A stretch of 64,000 bases of DNA, taken from Coprinellus micaceus. Taxonomy: Eukaryota > Basidiomycota > Agaricomycetes > Agaricales > Psathyrellaceae. Position 1 is the first letter of the stretch; every line of letters begins with the position of its first letter. The position numbers and the translations under genes are program-made. A model generated the notes under the pieces. It was not told where the DNA came from. It searched no databases and saw nothing but the letters and a program-made list of their open reading frames with translations. The stretch is from assembly GCA_951394405.1 (NCBI GenBank), contig OX596335.1, positions 1,612,001 to 1,676,000 on the forward strand. Direction: 5' to 3'. Below are positions 61,176 to 64,000 of the stretch, piece by piece.

Positions 61176-64000
61176 TCACAACTTCCTGAGACTCACGCCG
61201 CCTTGCTCTGGCTCCGATGAGCGACACATACGATCCATTCGATCATTTGCATCTATGACCTTCGGTAGTTCAGAGTTCTCTGTTGGTTTTTCGAGGCCCA
61301 TCCTCGCATAATACAGATCCGGATCGGCTATCTCCGCCTCCGCGGCCGCGACCATCCCATCCACCACTGACCAACGGGACAAGAAAGAGTCGTGGAAGGC
61401 CCGGCAAAGCCTGGCCTGACGCACTGCGTAAGCCCCGAGTCCCTCCGCAGAGTCGGCATTGATCGAAGAGCCCGCCCATGCGGCCCATCGACGACAACAT
61501 TCGTCTTCCTTGAAGGCGAAGAAACAAAGGGTGCGACGCATCTCCTCCTTGCACCTCTGGACCCTTGCCCGCGACTTCGCCCACTCCACACGGATAGCTA
61601 CGTCAGACATCTTAATCGTGTACAGTACGTGGACTTTGCTTGAGAACTCACTATCAGCAGCAAACGCACCCTGCATATCCTCCAATGATCCTACGCTGTG
61701 CCAAATCCATGAGAGGACCTCAGTTGTCTGGCTTCGCCCGTCGGAGTACTCGGCCATCGTCTTAATATGTTCATCGTCCAGAGGAGGGAAGGCTATTGGA
61801 TGGTCCCCTTTTTTTGAGGGTGCTAGCGAGTGAGAGGATGGCGGTGCGTGCTCTTCGGTATTCGTCTCGTGCTACCGTTACCCGACCTTGAGCAGTTGCA
61901 ATCGCCTTCGGAGCGCGTGTGTTCGATCCTTGACCCCGTAGCCAGCGTCCTTTGACATCGTATAATGTTGCCTTGAACTGGAGAGCGCGTCGTAGATTCC
62001 CCAGCGCTTCGTGCGCCTGGGCGGTTCGAGGTCTCAACTCGATTTCGCCAAGACGGGGCCGAACGTGGTTTGGTGAGCGACTTGTGATGAAAGCCAGAGC
62101 GGTAAGTCGAAGACATTGACGCGTTTGGTCGAGTCACGCTGGCGTAGAAGGGCCGTCCCGGGGATGTAAAGTTGAAGGAGGCGGTAGAACGTCTCGATTT
62201 TGCGGACTAGCGTATTGGCGTGGAACCGTGTCTTGGAGAGTTGACGATCTTGTGAATGGTCCCAAATCTGGCCCGTCTGGTTCTTTACAGTGCGCCTAGT
62301 GACAGAGTAATTAAGATCGCGCTTCTGGTAGGATAGAGAATATACTTGCTGTTCGGCTTCGAGATCGAAACCCTATGCGATGAGACCACTGGGAGAAACC
62401 TCGTCGGGTAAGGAGAAGTCCTCGCCTTGCTTCATGACTTTCTTCTCTTCGTCTGCAAGCTCCCGACGGACGGATTCCTGCGTAGGCACCTTTACCCTGA
62501 ATTCAAACGGGTTCGGCTGTAACGAATCGTCCTCCCAAGCCGCGAGTTCCTTTCCCCAGATCTCGATGTTGTCAGGAGCCAGCGTCTCTTCGTACTCCGC
62601 GTGCGCGACGAAGTGTTCAGCAATCGAGGAAGTCGCAGTCTCGAGCTTTTCCAAGAGATAGGATCCTTGAAGGGTGGAGTCAGCCGAACTGCCCGACGAA
62701 GGTGAGGTTTGAAGGGCGGGGGAAGCTGTATTGCACTGACAGTGCCCACTCCGCTCGATGCATATCCGTGCCCGGGTCGAATGTCCGCAAGGTTGATGGC
62801 ATCGTGTCGAGAGCAAGTGCTTTTGGGTTCTTTCTCGTCAGCGTGAGGAGCGATGTGCTCCCTGAATGCGGTATCTTCGACAAAGTAAGAGAACCCCCGG
62901 CTTAACCCTGGGTCAGCGGTATCGGTAGAGACCGCCTTTCGCTTCAATCGGAAATTCGCTCCAAGCCGATTTTCAAAGCGTGGAGAAACCTGGAATAGGA
63001 TATGATGTGGGTATAACAGTGGAGTGTGAGCAGATAAGTCGATGACAAGACTCACATAGTCCCTTTGGGTTCATCTTCCCATCCCGGTGCAAGGTTGATA
63101 CCGGGTGGGGGCAGGGAGGACACAAAACTGCACACTCGCCTTCACGCGTCTCGGAAGGGGAGTCGATGTGGGTCGTGCGCTCGTCCGGCCTGCTTGATTA
63201 GTTTGGAGTGCAGCCATTTGTGAACCATGCGTATCAAGCTGGGATACTATGTAGTACCGATCCTATGAGAAGATAAGCTAGAGGCCAATGAAGCAACTGA
63301 TAATTCACGCACCTTGACCTCCACCAACCCGGTGTTGTCCGTTAACCGGGATATCGTTGTGAAAACTTCAAACGGCGAAATCTTAGACCCATACTGGAGA
63401 ATTTCGAAGAGTTCCAGGAGACGGAAGGTCGCAGCAGTCTTGGGTTGGATGGTCGTTGCTGGAAAGAGGCGCCGTTCGAGCAGCTGCGCTACATGGTCCG
63501 AAATCCGATTGTCCACACTGGCATGCACAGAAGTCCAACCCAACCTCATGGGCAGCGTCCAAGTCCAAAAATCATGAAGTCGCCATTCCAGGCTCTCTGT
63601 TTCTCACGACATTGGTCGCCTGTTGGATGTCCGAGCTGAATGCGAAGTCCAAGTGACTTCAGCGATACCCTGTCGAACAGACGCCATTCCATCGCTGCAG
63701 CGCGGTAAGTATGGAATACTTCCATGGTTATTGAAGGTGACGCTGACCTGAATCCGATGGAGAAGGGCCGGCGTGGGACGTGACTATGCATTATTGACAA
63801 ACGAGGCCCATCCCTATGCAGCTCCTACATCGATGGACTGCCGGTTGGGTGGCACCTTGCATCGCTGACAGCATGCTGGTGGATTCCGGCCTCTTCCTTC
63901 CAGAGTGATGAGATACTCCATGAACTTGTCGATTCCCCTGTTCCACTCATGAAGAGCGGGATCCTATGCCGAGTCAGCTGTTTGGAAAGGTAGGCACGGT
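61176..64000 (-). pseudogene. CxC2-type KDZ transposase, decayed, N-terminus beyond right edge
   Basis: Read from the right edge leftwards, family blocks appear in the expected order but different frames. They are: KFMEYLITLEGRG and CCQRCKVPP (about 63900-63960); RCRSCIGMGLVCQ of the CxC2 cysteine cluster (about 63820); SLKSLGLRIQLGHPTGDQC (about 63620-63670); HEVGLDFCACQCG; LFPATTIQPKTAATFRLLE and ISRLTDNTGL (about 63315-63470); NPFEFRVKVPTQESVRREL (about 62450-62510); TAQAHEALGNLRRAL (about 61980-62030); and WAKSRARVQRCKEEMRRTL near 61530-61590. Lesions: a TAA after CQ at about 63814; frame changes around 63500-63570; a TAG at 62373-62375; a frame change near 62080-62110; and one extra A in a seven-A run at 61810-61816. 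The transposase is dead. The family differs from the intact KDZ at 31.5-36.1 kb. Confidence 0.9.

Noticed and set aside
1..64000. tRNA genes, rRNA genes or CRISPR-like arrays
   Set aside because: I looked for the conserved T-loop/B-box words and for spaced repeats by eye and found none convincing; a covariance-model scan would be needed to be sure.

Overview
This window reads as nuclear DNA of a basidiomycete fungus, most likely an Agaricomycete. Genes are split by many short introns (about 44-70 nt) with GT..AG ends, coding strands alternate, there are no operons, and the recognisable mobile DNA is of types typical of mushroom-forming fungi: KDZ transposases, Plavaka transposases and a TET/JBP dioxygenase of the kind known to expand alongside KDZ elements. 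I cannot name the species. Exon joins were made by eye and checked for reading frame; models called complete have a CDS length that is an exact multiple of three.

Layout. 0-5 kb: two small helical/coiled-coil protein genes (the first enters from the left edge) and a poorly resolved intron-rich membrane-protein-like gene. 5.4-7.6 kb: a MYND-finger gene (minus). 7.7-15.4 kb: mostly gene-poor, with one copy of a 521-bp repeat at 11.05-11.57 kb that runs into a 35-bp tandem array. 15.4-20.8 kb: an 1146-aa protein with an internal Zn2Cys6 cluster and a long coiled coil, followed by a 259-aa gene, both plus strand. 23.1-36.1 kb: three minus-strand genes: a TET/JBP-type dioxygenase, a second MYND-finger gene with a 22-nt exon inside the finger, and an intact ten-exon KDZ transposase fused to a Ulp1-like protease. 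39.9-47.5 kb: a 219-aa fungal gene, an RMI1 homologue, a small overlapping gene and a 758-aa protein of unknown function. 47.9-51.5 kb: the second copy of the 521-bp repeat, inverted, then a broken Plavaka transposase. 52-61 kb: less certain genes (membrane-like, unrecognised, F-box/LRR-like) and two well-modelled ones (494-aa coiled-coil, 143-aa acidic). 61.2 kb to the right edge: a decayed CxC2-type KDZ transposase.

How it may fit together. The most notable structure is the block of same-strand TET/JBP, MYND and KDZ-Ulp1 genes lying between two nearly identical inverted 521-bp repeats 37.4 kb apart. This could be a very large KDZ-type element with cargo, or a chance pair of dispersed repeats around a region rich in KDZ insertions. 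The presence of RMI1, normally a conserved host gene, inside the interval and the lack of a visible target-site duplication argue for caution. The window shows transposons of very different ages: an apparently intact KDZ-Ulp1, and two clearly dead copies (Plavaka, CxC2-KDZ).
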